64,000 bases of DNA from positions 186,001 through 250,000 of the forward strand of contig CAVRDJ010000004.1 in NCBI GenBank assembly GCA_963719875.1. The letters are read 5' to 3'. Source of the stretch: Palsa-360 sp963719875 (GTDB lineage Bacteria; Acidobacteriota; Terriglobia; Acidiferrales; UBA7541). Of the stretch, positions 34,593 through 42,216 are shown piece after piece; the first letter of the stretch is position 1; each line of letters opens with the position of its first letter. The position numbers and the translations under genes are program-made. The notes under the pieces are model-generated. The model did no database searches. It was given only the letters and a program-made list of their open reading frames with translations, and had not been told where the DNA came from.

Positions 34593-35145
34593 CTTGGTTT
34601 TGAAGTTCGATGCCTTCGCCGATTCGCGGCACCCAGATCTTTGGGCCGCGACGGGGATTAAATGGAAAATCAGGCGAGTTGCCAAATCCAACGAAGTGGC
34701 AGGCACCGTGATGTTTGTGTGTCATAAAATCGTGTGGTGCCACAATCCAGCCCTCACGCCAGCCAGGAGCCTTGTCGCATCCATCAAAATTCACAAGGCA
34801 TCGCACGCGCGTTCCTTGCTTCGTGTGTGGGATAATTCCAAGCTCGCGAAAAAATGCAATTGCTGCTTCATACGAGCTTTTGGAATACTCCTTCATCTTT
34901 TGCTTGCGCTGATGAGCATTGCAGCCCTTCACAAATTCATCAAAGCTTTCGTAGACGCAGCGCTGTGGATTGCGTTTGGCTTGCGACTCGAGGCGTCCCA
35001 TCGCGGCGCGTTCGCAGGTGCCAGTCTTAAAATGCTGCGTCAGCGAGACGTGGTTATCTCGAGGCGTGAAGTAGACCGGATCCTTCCAAGATTTGGGATT
35101 CTTACCGCTGTTTGTGGTTGACATGGTGGGGTTCGCCCGTTCCAT
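34516..35145 (-). CDS. Putative replication initiator-like protein, N-terminal part
   Basis: 209 residues. After a polar start the body has a winged-helix-like segment (SKSSYEAAIAFFRELGIIPH, then TRVRCLVNFDGCDKAPGW) and a basic RRGPKIWVPRIGEG. The C-terminus (ATKVGVRCDQGATKVRLRCD) is encoded by the 11-bp repeats. The frame ends at a TAA (34516-34518) that corresponds to CAA in the next repeat copy; beyond it the frame stays open to 33517. Start: ATG 35145 overlaps the previous gene by 44 bases and its AGGAG is very close; ATG 35124 is an alternative. Placement after an excisionase-like gene and over iterons suggests replication initiation; this is inferred. Confidence 0.55.
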   Translation of the reverse strand: MERANPTMSTTNSGKNPKSWKDPVYFTPRDNHVSLTQHFKTGTCERAAMGRLESQAKRNPQRCVYESFDEFVKGCNAHQRKQKMKEYSKSSYEAAIAFFRELGIIPHTKQGTRVRCLVNFDGCDKAPGWREGWIVAPHDFMTHKHHGACHFVGFGNSPDFPFNPRRGPKIWVPRIGEGIELQNQVATKVGVRCDQGATKVRLRCDQVAN

Positions 35146-35290
35146 CTCCTGCTAGCGATTCTGTTATTTCCCTTCGCAGCGTGTGTGGGCGGCCTTTTGA
35201 AAAGGTCACTTCGATCTTGCCCCACATTTGTGTGCGGATGGCTTCATCAATCATAGCTTCAAGCTTTTTGAGCAACGCAGGTCTGTCCAT
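35102..35290 (-). CDS. Small protein, DUF2292-like
   Basis: 62 residues starting MDRPALLKKLEAMIDEAIRT, then WGKIEVTFSKGRPHTLRRE, a helix-strand-strand pattern like the DUF2292/YezD family of small proteins. AGAGGAA precedes the ATG by six bases. It follows the excisionase-like gene by 12 bases and overlaps the Rep-like gene, so it belongs to the same operon. Confidence 0.6.
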   Translation of the reverse strand: MDRPALLKKLEAMIDEAIRTQMWGKIEVTFSKGRPHTLRREITESLAGDGTGEPHHVNHKQR

Positions 35291-35302
35291 GCTGGTTTCC
35301 TC

Positions 35303-35518
35303 TCAGGCAACGGCCTTCGTGCGCTCGGCGTGAACACGGGCCAGTACAGACTCGGGGATTCTCAGGGTGACGTAGCCTTGTTTGCCGCGGCGTTCCTTGG
35401 AGCCGATCTTTAGGACTCCAGGCTGATCGCGGAACAGCTTGCGGACGGTATCCGGATGAAGCTGCCACAAATCCGACACCTCAAAGACAGTAAAATGCCG
35501 CTCGATTGCTGATTGCAT
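35303..35518 (-). CDS. Excisionase-like HTH protein
   Basis: 71 residues. FTVFEVSDLWQLHPDTVRKL is a MerR/AlpA-type winged HTH, followed by a basic wing (IGSKERRGKQGYVTLRIPES). TAGGAG lies five bases before the ATG. Its position beside the integrase and at the head of the early gene set is that of an excisionase or control protein of an integrative element. Confidence 0.75.
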   Translation of the reverse strand: MQSAIERHFTVFEVSDLWQLHPDTVRKLFRDQPGVLKIGSKERRGKQGYVTLRIPESVLARVHAERTKAVA

Positions 35519-35640
35519 GAAAAGCTCCTAATCGGTTGATAGGAGCCCTACTAAGGTGGGGTTGACGGTATGGCGGTTAACGGCTGTGAAGCAAGCCGAA
35601 ACTACTTACGTAGCCCGGTACCGCTTATCTAACGTCAAGA

Positions 35641-35669
35641 AGGATAGCAGCCTTCGATTTCAAAGTCAA
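35641..35669 (-). promoter_or_regulatory. Predicted sigma-70 promoter of the excisionase operon
   Basis: On the minus strand TTGACT (35669-35664) and TATCCT (35646-35641) are 17 bases apart. It lies about 120 bases upstream of the excisionase-like gene and just beyond the integrase stop, so it would drive the HTH, DUF2292-like and Rep-like genes. Confidence 0.6.
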
Positions 35670-35676
35670 GGAAATT

Positions 35677-36978
35677 CTACCGCTTGGTCATGCTAACCAC
35701 TCGATTATCTTTTGCCTTCGGCGTGGCGTGTGCTAGTGACTTGCGAGCATCGTCGATATGGGCCTCTTCCAATTCCTTGACCCACGGTAGATAGGCCTGC
35801 TCGGTCGTCGCCGTCTTTGAATGACCTAGCATCTTAGCGACCGTATGGAGCTTCGCACCGTGCCGAAGGTGCCAGACAGCAAACGTATCACGGAGCATCT
35901 TGGCGTGCGGCGTACGCGTTCTCTGATCGGTGCGGACCTCGGTTATTTCTGCCAGTGCGAAGAGCGTCTCGAGTCGTCGTGCCCAGGTACGTGTGTCGGA
36001 GTTGACCGTGCAGTCTGTTTGGCGGAAGGGCTGCGAAGGCCCGACACTGTCACGTTCAAGCGGGATATCCCGTAGAAGAACGATCAAATGCTCAGGCAAA
36101 GGAATTGTGGCAAGTACCTTCGTCTTCTGGCGGCGATACCGAAGAACACCATCTTTATCTATAGACTCCGGCCGGTACTGGACAGCATCGGTCAAATCCA
36201 TTCCAGACCAACGCATCAGTTCCAGAAACGTCGTCAGCCGTTGCTGCCAGGCCTTACGTGTGGCAACTGGCACGTTTTCAGGATCGTAGACATAAACAGC
36301 GTCTAGGATCGCGGCATATTGGTCATCCGTGAAGATTGCAGTACGGTTCCCCTTCGCGGCCAGGAGCGGCTTGAGTTTACGGGCCGGTGAATCGTCAAGC
36401 CAGCCCTGTACTTCGCAGAAGCTGAAAAAGCCTTTGACCATCGACCAACGCTGCCGGGCAGTCAGGTCGCCGAAATCCCACGACGAGCGCCAAGCTGTAA
36501 GATGGGGCGACGTGATCTCGCCGATCAATGTCGGCCGCTGAACTTGCTTGTCAAGCCATTCAAACAGATGGCCGCTCTTTGTGACACGCTTCGTTTCTGG
36601 ATTGATGTGGCCGAACAGGGAACGGGCCATAGCGACCGTGCCGTTGTCGCCGAGGCGGGCGATCATGTCGGCACAGTACAATGCAACAGCTTCCTCGACC
36701 GTGACCTGCTGACGTTCCTTGGCAGCCCGGAGACGTTTCAGTTCCTGCTTCTCAGGGTCAAACGAATCGAGCCATTCCTGTCCTAGCTTCTCGGCCTTCT
36801 CCCAGGAACGCGTCTTGGCAGTCTGAACGCGATTGCGCCCACTTCCGGCGCCTTCGTAGATGCGAAGCACTTTGCGGCAATTACAGCGCCGCCATTCGCT
36901 GCCATGCTTCCTGTCTTTGCAGTTTGCGGAGTGCCGGACGAAGACCTTTACGGTGCGCGTTAAGAGTGGCTCGGTCAT
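35677..36978 (-). CDS. int: Tyrosine recombinase (integrase)
   Basis: 433-residue site-specific recombinase. The N-terminus has a Cys/His-rich part (HSANCKDRKHGSEWRRCNC) like other acidobacterial element integrases, then a SAM-like core-binding domain and a catalytic domain: Arg in ELMRWSGMD, the beta-hairpin Lys in RYRRQKTKV, AKMLRDTFAVWHLRHGA with the second Arg, LGHSKTATTEQAYLPW with His and the nucleophilic Tyr. The position usually held by His in the HxLR box is Lys here (KMLR). GGAGG lies five bases before the ATG at 36978. It is immediately downstream of glnA and reads in the same direction, its attachment site lying in glnA. Confidence 0.92.
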   Translation of the reverse strand: MTEPLLTRTVKVFVRHSANCKDRKHGSEWRRCNCRKVLRIYEGAGSGRNRVQTAKTRSWEKAEKLGQEWLDSFDPEKQELKRLRAAKERQQVTVEEAVALYCADMIARLGDNGTVAMARSLFGHINPETKRVTKSGHLFEWLDKQVQRPTLIGEITSPHLTAWRSSWDFGDLTARQRWSMVKGFFSFCEVQGWLDDSPARKLKPLLAAKGNRTAIFTDDQYAAILDAVYVYDPENVPVATRKAWQQRLTTFLELMRWSGMDLTDAVQYRPESIDKDGVLRYRRQKTKVLATIPLPEHLIVLLRDIPLERDSVGPSQPFRQTDCTVNSDTRTWARRLETLFALAEITEVRTDQRTRTPHAKMLRDTFAVWHLRHGAKLHTVAKMLGHSKTATTEQAYLPWVKELEEAHIDDARKSLAHATPKAKDNRVVSMTKR

Positions 36979-37047
36979 GGAATCCTCCATGACCGATCCT
37001 CACATAGTAGATCAAAAGTAGTCCACTTCAAAATTGACGTGTATTCT

Positions 37048-37066
37048 ACCCGCGTAAAATGCGGGT
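37048..37066 (+). terminator. Hairpin between integrase and glnA
   Basis: ACCCGC / GCGGGT with a seven-base loop, followed on the plus strand by TTTTC. On the minus strand, the direction of glnA and int, no U-run follows. It may instead be an arm-type or regulatory hairpin of the attachment region. Confidence 0.4.
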
Positions 37067-37072
37067 TTTCTA

Positions 37073-37096
37073 CTAAATATCATAGTACAGGTGGAA
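37073..37096 (-). other. Attachment site at the present 3' end of glnA
   Basis: Encodes FHLYYDI-stop. The core TACAGGTGGAA (37086-37096) is identical to 20700-20710. The bases on the stop side are inferred to come from the element, replacing the host tail by synonymous codons. Confidence 0.88.
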
Positions 37097-38494
37097 CTCG
37101 TAAGGATGCGGGCGCATCCGGACTGGGTCCGCCTCATTCTTTCGCTTGTATTCGATCCAAAGCTCGATAAAGTCCTTGGCGAAGACTCCACCCTCGGTAA
37201 GGAACTTGTGATCTTTCTCGAGTTCGTTGAGCGCTTCGTCAAGTGAGCCCGGCATGGAAGGAATTCTTGCTGCTTCCTCAGGTTCGAGATCGAAGCTGTC
37301 CTTATCGAGTGGCTGGCCCGGGTCGATCTTGTGCTTGATGCCGTCGAGTCCTGCCATCAGCATGGCGGAGAAGGCGAGGTACGGATTACAGGACGGATCG
37401 GGCGGGCGGAACTCCAGGCGTTTGGTTTTGGGGTTGTCCGAGTAAACCGGAATGCGGACCGCGGCCGAACGGTTGCGCTTGGAGTAGGCCAAATTCACCG
37501 GGGCTTCGTAGCCTGGTACCAGGCGCTTGTACGAGTTCGTGCCGGGAGCGATGATGCCGGAAAGCGCGCGGGCGTGCTTGAGCAGTCCTCCCGCATACCA
37601 CAGCGCCATTTGCGACAATCCCGCGTAGCCATCCCCCGCGAACAGCGGCTTGTTGCCCTTCCACAGCGATTGGTGCGTGTGCATGCCCGAGCCGTTGTCC
37701 GAGAAAATCGGTTTGGGCATGAGGGTCACGGTCTTGCCGGCCTTCGCAGCCGTGTTCTTGATGACGTATTTATATTTCATCATGTTGTCAGCGGAATTCA
37801 GCAGCGTGTTGAAGCGCAAGTCAATTTCCGCCTGGCCGCCGGTTGCGACCTCATGGTGTTGGCACTCGACGTCCATGCCGATGGCCAGCATGTTCAGGAC
37901 CATCTGCGAGCGCAAATCTTGATAATGATCGGCGGGCGGTACCGGGAAGTAGCCCTCCTTGTAGCGCGTGCGATATCCGAGGTTCTTGTAATCGCCCTCA
38001 TTCGGGCGGCCCGTGTTCCAGCGGCCTTCGTCGGAATCGACGTAATAAAAGGAATGCTGCGGCGCGCTGTCGAACCGAACGCTGTCAAAAATGAAGAACT
38101 CCGCTTCGGCCCCGAAATAGGCGGTGTCGGCAATTCCTGTGGATTTCAAATACGCCTCGGCGCGCCTGGCGACATGGCGCGGATCGCGGTGATAGGGCTT
38201 CTGCGACGGCGGATCGGTGGCGTCGCCAATCATCACGAGCGTCGGAACGGCGAGAAATGGATCGATGAATGCCGTATTCGGATCGGGAATCAGGAGCATG
38301 TCCGATTCGTGGATCGATGCCCACCCGCGAATCGAACTGGCGTCGAAACCGAATCCTTCCTTGAAGGAACTCTCCTCAAGCTCGCCAATGGGGTAGCTGA
38401 CGTGCTGCCAGAGGCCGGGTACGTCAACGAAGCGAAGATCGAGAATCTTCGCGCCATGCTTTTTCGCAAATTCCAGTACACCTTTTGCGTCCAT
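37073..38494 (-). CDS. glnA: Glutamine synthetase type I
   Basis: Makes glutamine from glutamate, ammonia and ATP as a dodecamer; 473 residues. Landmarks are the N-terminal FVDVPGLWQHVSYP, FGFDASSIRGW, GAEAEFFIFD, the metal-binding NGSGMHTHQSLW, NSYKRLVPGYEAPVNLAYS, and the C-terminal LDEALNELEKDHKFL. NLAYSKRNRSAAVRIP closes the active site. AAGGAG lies five bases before the ATG. The last eight codons (to 37073) were rebuilt by the integrated element, without changing the protein. Confidence 0.97.
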   Translation of the reverse strand: MDAKGVLEFAKKHGAKILDLRFVDVPGLWQHVSYPIGELEESSFKEGFGFDASSIRGWASIHESDMLLIPDPNTAFIDPFLAVPTLVMIGDATDPPSQKPYHRDPRHVARRAEAYLKSTGIADTAYFGAEAEFFIFDSVRFDSAPQHSFYYVDSDEGRWNTGRPNEGDYKNLGYRTRYKEGYFPVPPADHYQDLRSQMVLNMLAIGMDVECQHHEVATGGQAEIDLRFNTLLNSADNMMKYKYVIKNTAAKAGKTVTLMPKPIFSDNGSGMHTHQSLWKGNKPLFAGDGYAGLSQMALWYAGGLLKHARALSGIIAPGTNSYKRLVPGYEAPVNLAYSKRNRSAAVRIPVYSDNPKTKRLEFRPPDPSCNPYLAFSAMLMAGLDGIKHKIDPGQPLDKDSFDLEPEEAARIPSMPGSLDEALNELEKDHKFLTEGGVFAKDFIELWIEYKRKNEADPVRMRPHPYEFHLYYDI

Positions 38495-38777
38495 TCGCTC
38501 TCCTTAAGACGAAGTTGGTCAGTAAACGAACCTCACACGAATCCCTGAATCGGAAGCGAGAATCTACCGGAACGGCGGAGGGGTAGTCAAGCGATCTGGC
38601 CGTCAAAGATTGAATGGCCCAAATTTGGATTCCTTATGATTTATTTATGTCCTGTCCGGGGTCTATTCAACTGTAGGGGCTCGACGTGTTGCGCCCCTCC
38701 TGCTGCCATGCCTGCATGCTGCCTCGACACCTGGTGAATCCGCGGGCAATCTTCAGCGGATTCCTGAGAAATCCAGG

Positions 38778-40091
38778 CTAATCGTAGTATTCCTGGCCCA
38801 GGTGAGTGATCAGGTCCTCGCCCATCATCCAGCGCAGCGTGTTCTTCAGCTTCATTGACTGGATAAAGAGGTCGTGCTCGGGATACAGTTCCGGCGCGCA
38901 CATGGGAGATTTGAAATAGAAGCTGAGCCATTCCTGAATGCCGCGCATGCCGGCGCGCTTGGCGAGATCGAGGAAGAGTATCAGATCGAGCACGATCGGC
39001 GCCGCCAGGATCGAGTCGCGGCATAGGAAATCGACCTTGATCTGCATCGGGTAGCCCAGCCAGCCGAAGATGTCGATGTTGTCCCATCCCTCTTTGTTGT
39101 CGCCCCGCGGGGGATAGTAATTGATGCGGACCTTGTGATGTATATGCCCGTACAAGTCGGGGTACAACTTCGGCTGGAGAATGTATTCGAGCACGCCGAG
39201 CTTTGATTCTTCCTTGGTCTTGAATGATTCGGGATCGTCCAGCACTTCGCCGTCGCGATTTCCGAGAATGTTTGTCGAGAACCAGCCGTTCATTCCCAGC
39301 AAGCGCGCTTTGAATCCCGGGGCCAGAATCGTTTTCATCAAAGTTTGGCCGGTCTTGAAATCCTTGCCGCAGATGGGCACGCCATGCTGCTTGGCGAGAG
39401 CGACGATCGCGGGAATGTCCAGGGTCAAATTGGGAGCGCCATTGGCAAACGGCACGCCGCTCGTAATCGCGGCCCAGGCGTAAAGCATGGAAGGCGCGAT
39501 CGCCGGATGATTCTCCTTCATCGCGGCCACGAACTTATCGGGAGTCTCATACACGGCGTGCTGCTTGAGAAAAATTTCCGTGGAGCCGCACCAGATCACG
39601 ATGGTCCGCGAGACTTTGTTTTTCTTTTGGAATTTCTGAATGTCGTCGCGAATTTGCAGCGCCAGTTCGTATTTGTTGCGCGCTTTCTTTATATGTGTGC
39701 CGGAGAGTCTCTTCACATAGGTCTGGTCAAACGCGGCCTTCATCGGACGGATCTTGCTCAAAAACTTTTTTACCTCCGCAAGGTGTTCCGGGCCGAGGAC
39801 AGCGGCATTCTTGGCGGCTTCATACGCGCTATCCGGAAAAATGTCCCATCCGCCGAAGACGATATTTTCAAGCGTTTCGAGCGGTACGAAATCCTTGATC
39901 GCCGGGGCGCGCGCTTCGGTCCGTTTCCCGAGCCGGATGGTCCCCATTTGCGTCAGCGACCCGATGGGGAGCGACTTCTTTCGCCGGACGAGGTCCACTC
40001 CGGCCATGAAGGTTGTCGCCACCGCACCCATGCCGACGGTGAGGACTCCGAGTTTTCCCTTCGGCAAGGCAATGCCTGCGGACCTGCGCAT
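38778..40091 (-). CDS. Inositol-3-phosphate synthase
   Basis: Converts glucose-6-phosphate to myo-inositol-3-phosphate with NAD as cofactor; 437 residues. The N-terminal Rossmann loop is LGVLTVGMGAVATTFMAG. Later ones are WCGSTEIF, the SGVPFANGAPNLTLDIPAI block, GKDFKTGQTLMKT and GWFSTNILGNRDG, all characteristic of this family (as in actinobacteria and other bacteria that make inositol lipids or compatible solutes). ATG 40091 is preferred since GGAG lies eight bases upstream; ATG 40097 and TTG 40115 are in frame. It follows the promoter side of glnA at a distance and seems monocistronic. Confidence 0.93.
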   Translation of the reverse strand: MRRSAGIALPKGKLGVLTVGMGAVATTFMAGVDLVRRKKSLPIGSLTQMGTIRLGKRTEARAPAIKDFVPLETLENIVFGGWDIFPDSAYEAAKNAAVLGPEHLAEVKKFLSKIRPMKAAFDQTYVKRLSGTHIKKARNKYELALQIRDDIQKFQKKNKVSRTIVIWCGSTEIFLKQHAVYETPDKFVAAMKENHPAIAPSMLYAWAAITSGVPFANGAPNLTLDIPAIVALAKQHGVPICGKDFKTGQTLMKTILAPGFKARLLGMNGWFSTNILGNRDGEVLDDPESFKTKEESKLGVLEYILQPKLYPDLYGHIHHKVRINYYPPRGDNKEGWDNIDIFGWLGYPMQIKVDFLCRDSILAAPIVLDLILFLDLAKRAGMRGIQEWLSFYFKSPMCAPELYPEHDLFIQSMKLKNTLRWMMGEDLITHLGQEYYD

Positions 40092-40241
40092 TCTCATTTC
40101 TCCTGTCGTTTTCAAATTGTGTGGAACCCTGAAGCTGCGTGCGACTTCCCCTTACCCGGCCCTGTAGGCGCGGTTCCTATTGCGCAAACAACGTATCATG
40201 CGCGAAGGCGCGAAGATTTGCAACGCGGAACCTCGATTGAA

Positions 40242-42065
40242 TCAGTTGGCTTTGCGCGGCTTGGATGAGACCCGTGCAGAAGCTGCAGCGGCGCGATGCT
40301 TGCCAGGTGGAGCTGCGCCTGGTTTTGCTTTCAGTCCTGCGAGCAGTTTTTCGAGGCTGAGCGTATTGATGACGTCCTTCTTTTCAATCCACCCGCGCCG
40401 AGCCATTTGCACCCCGTACCGCATGGCCTGAAGGCCGCGGGTCGTGTGGGCATCGGTGGAGATCACGATTTTCACTCCGCGCTCCTTCGCCATGCGCAGA
40501 TGCGTGTCCTTCAGATCGAGGCGCTCGGGCGCCGCGTTGCACTCCATGACGACACCGTGTTTGTGCGCCGCGTCCAGAATGCGTTCCATGTCGTAGGCGT
40601 ATGCGTCCCGGCGAAGAACCAGGCGGCCCGTGGGATGCCCGACGATTTGGGTGTAAGGATTTTCGATGGCCGCCAAAATTCGTTCAGTCATCTCCGCGCG
40701 CTCCATCGTCATGTAGGAGTGAATCGAGACGAGCACGACGTCGAGCTGCGCGAGGACTTCGTCGTCCAAGTCCAGTTTCCCATTCTTCAAAACGTCGACT
40801 TCGCTGCTGGCGAGGATGCGGATGCCCAGGTGTTTGCTGTTGGCAGCCTGAATTTTCTTGATTTGTTCGAGCGTCCTTTTTTCGTCGAGGCCGTTCGCGA
40901 CGGTCACCGCCTTGCTGTGATCGGTCAGCGAGATGTATTCGTAGCCGAGTTCCTTCGCGGCGAGCGCCATCTCTTCGATCGAGTTTCTGCCGTCGCTCGC
41001 GGTCGTGTGCATTTGCAAATCGCCGCGCATGTCCCTGAGATCGACGAGGTCTGGCAGGCGATGCTCGGCGGCGGCATCGATCTCTCCCGTATTTTCGCGC
41101 AGTTCCGGCGGAATGTAGTCGAGCCCCAGCTTGGCGTAAATCTCTTCCTCGGTTGCGCGAGCCACGGGCCGCTCGCCTTTGAGTGTCGCGAGCGCGTATT
41201 CATTCAGCGTAAGGCCCATCTTGTTCGCGCGGCCGCGCAAGGCGACATTGTGCTCCTTCGACCCCGTGAAATAGAGCAGGGCGGCGCCGAAGCTCTCTTT
41301 TTCAAGAATTCGAACATCGACTTGCAGGCCGCTCTTGAGAACGAAGCTCACCTTATTTTCGCCGTGCGCCAAGGTCTGATCGATTTCGGGAAATGCAAAA
41401 ATGTGCTGAGATATGGATTCGACCACCTTCGGGGTGTGCTTTCCGGCCGCAAGCGTCACCAGCAGATCGAGGTCGCCGATGGTTTCTCTCCCGCGCCGCA
41501 GAGAGCCCGCGGGCGTAACGCCCTCGATCGGTTTCCCGAACGCGCGGATATGTGAAACCAGCGTTTCGGCCGTTTCTTCCGCCACGTCAATGTGAAATCG
41601 CCCGGCGGACTTTTTGTGCACCTCAATCGCTTTCAAAATATTCTCTTCGCTCTTCTCTCCGAACCCGGACAGATCGCGCAGCTTGCCTTCGCGCGCGAGC
41701 TTCTCCACCTGTTCCACCGTTCCCGCCTTAAAAGTCTTCCAGAGGAACGCGACTTTCTTTGGTCCCAGCGACTGCAAATCAAGAAGATCGAGAATCGTTC
41801 CAGGATATTTCTTGAGCAGCTTGCTTCGAAGGGAGTAGTCGCCGGTCTTGAGAATTTCCTGAATGTGATCGGCCATGCCATCGCCGATCCCGGGTAATTC
41901 CATCAGCTTGGCGCGGTCCCGTGCCAGCTCTTCGATGGATTCGGGCAGTCCGTTGAGGAGTTCCGCGACGCGTTCGTAGCTGCGATAGCGGCCGATCATG
42001 GCGCCGTCGATTTCGAGCAGTTGCGCCGTTTCCCGCAAGATGCGGGCGACTTCACGATTTTCCAT
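40242..42065 (-). CDS. polX: DNA polymerase X family protein with PHP domain
   Basis: A 607-residue two-part repair enzyme. The N-terminal Pol-beta half has helix-hairpin-helix motifs (LMELPGIGDGMADHIQ and RDLSGFGEKSEENI), then GSLRRGRETIGDLDLLVT with the catalytic aspartates. The C-terminal PHP half has MHTTASDGRNSIEEM, SLTDHS, GHPTGR and STDAH, the metal-dependent phosphoesterase residues that give 3'-5' exonuclease activity. PolX enzymes fill gaps in base-excision repair. The basic Ala/Lys tail may bind DNA. No ribosome site of note. Confidence 0.95.
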   Translation of the reverse strand: MENREVARILRETAQLLEIDGAMIGRYRSYERVAELLNGLPESIEELARDRAKLMELPGIGDGMADHIQEILKTGDYSLRSKLLKKYPGTILDLLDLQSLGPKKVAFLWKTFKAGTVEQVEKLAREGKLRDLSGFGEKSEENILKAIEVHKKSAGRFHIDVAEETAETLVSHIRAFGKPIEGVTPAGSLRRGRETIGDLDLLVTLAAGKHTPKVVESISQHIFAFPEIDQTLAHGENKVSFVLKSGLQVDVRILEKESFGAALLYFTGSKEHNVALRGRANKMGLTLNEYALATLKGERPVARATEEEIYAKLGLDYIPPELRENTGEIDAAAEHRLPDLVDLRDMRGDLQMHTTASDGRNSIEEMALAAKELGYEYISLTDHSKAVTVANGLDEKRTLEQIKKIQAANSKHLGIRILASSEVDVLKNGKLDLDDEVLAQLDVVLVSIHSYMTMERAEMTERILAAIENPYTQIVGHPTGRLVLRRDAYAYDMERILDAAHKHGVVMECNAAPERLDLKDTHLRMAKERGVKIVISTDAHTTRGLQAMRYGVQMARRGWIEKKDVINTLSLEKLLAGLKAKPGAAPPGKHRAAAASARVSSKPRKAN

Positions 42066-42115
42066 GGGCGTGTCCCGCGCTTACTGGCTCCCGAAAGGAA
42101 CCCGGTTTTGGTTTA

Positions 42116-42182
42116 TGTAGCGCCCGCCTTCAGGCGGGCATCTGCTTCATTCTAAAATGCCCACCTGAAGGTGGGCGCTACA
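42116..42182. repeat. Palindromic intergenic repeat, family B copy 1
   Basis: TGTAGCGCC...GGCGCTACA outer arms contain two inner hairpins (GCCCGCCTTCAGGCGGGC and GCCCACCTGAAGGTGGGC). An almost identical copy is at 46336-46402. Between polX and the DHS-like gene. Confidence 0.9.
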
Positions 42183-42216
42183 ATCGCCCGACAGAATAAA
42201 ATCCCCACACGGACTT

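Larger units (their letters stand above)
20700..37096. mobile_element. 16.4 kb integrative element inserted in the 3' end of glnA
   Basis: Bounded by the 11-bp core at 20700-20710 and 37086-37096, each within a copy of the last codons of glnA. The contents are a tyrosine recombinase beside glnA, an excisionase-like HTH gene, a Rep-like frame with iteron-like repeats, a capsid operon, HEPN and DUF4145 proteins, many unknown small genes and an IS1111-type insertion. It looks more AT-rich than the flanks. No portal, terminase, tail, lysis or conjugation genes were recognised. Best reading: a phage satellite or remnant. Confidence 0.85.

Noticed and set aside
29818..35145. TAA recoding as an explanation of both in-frame TAA codons
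   Set aside because: Other genes of the same element end normally at TAA (for example 27410-27706), so a changed code is unlikely; two separate nonsense changes explain the data better.
20560..37120. tRNA or tmRNA gene as integration target of the element
   Set aside because: No cloverleaf-like sequence at either end; the duplicated sequence is clearly the glnA tail.
37331..38548. Open frame of 405 codons on the plus strand
   Set aside because: Antisense to glnA, no ribosome site, no motif.
40296..41555. Open frame of 419 codons on the plus strand
   Set aside because: Antisense to polX; shadow of a GC-rich gene.
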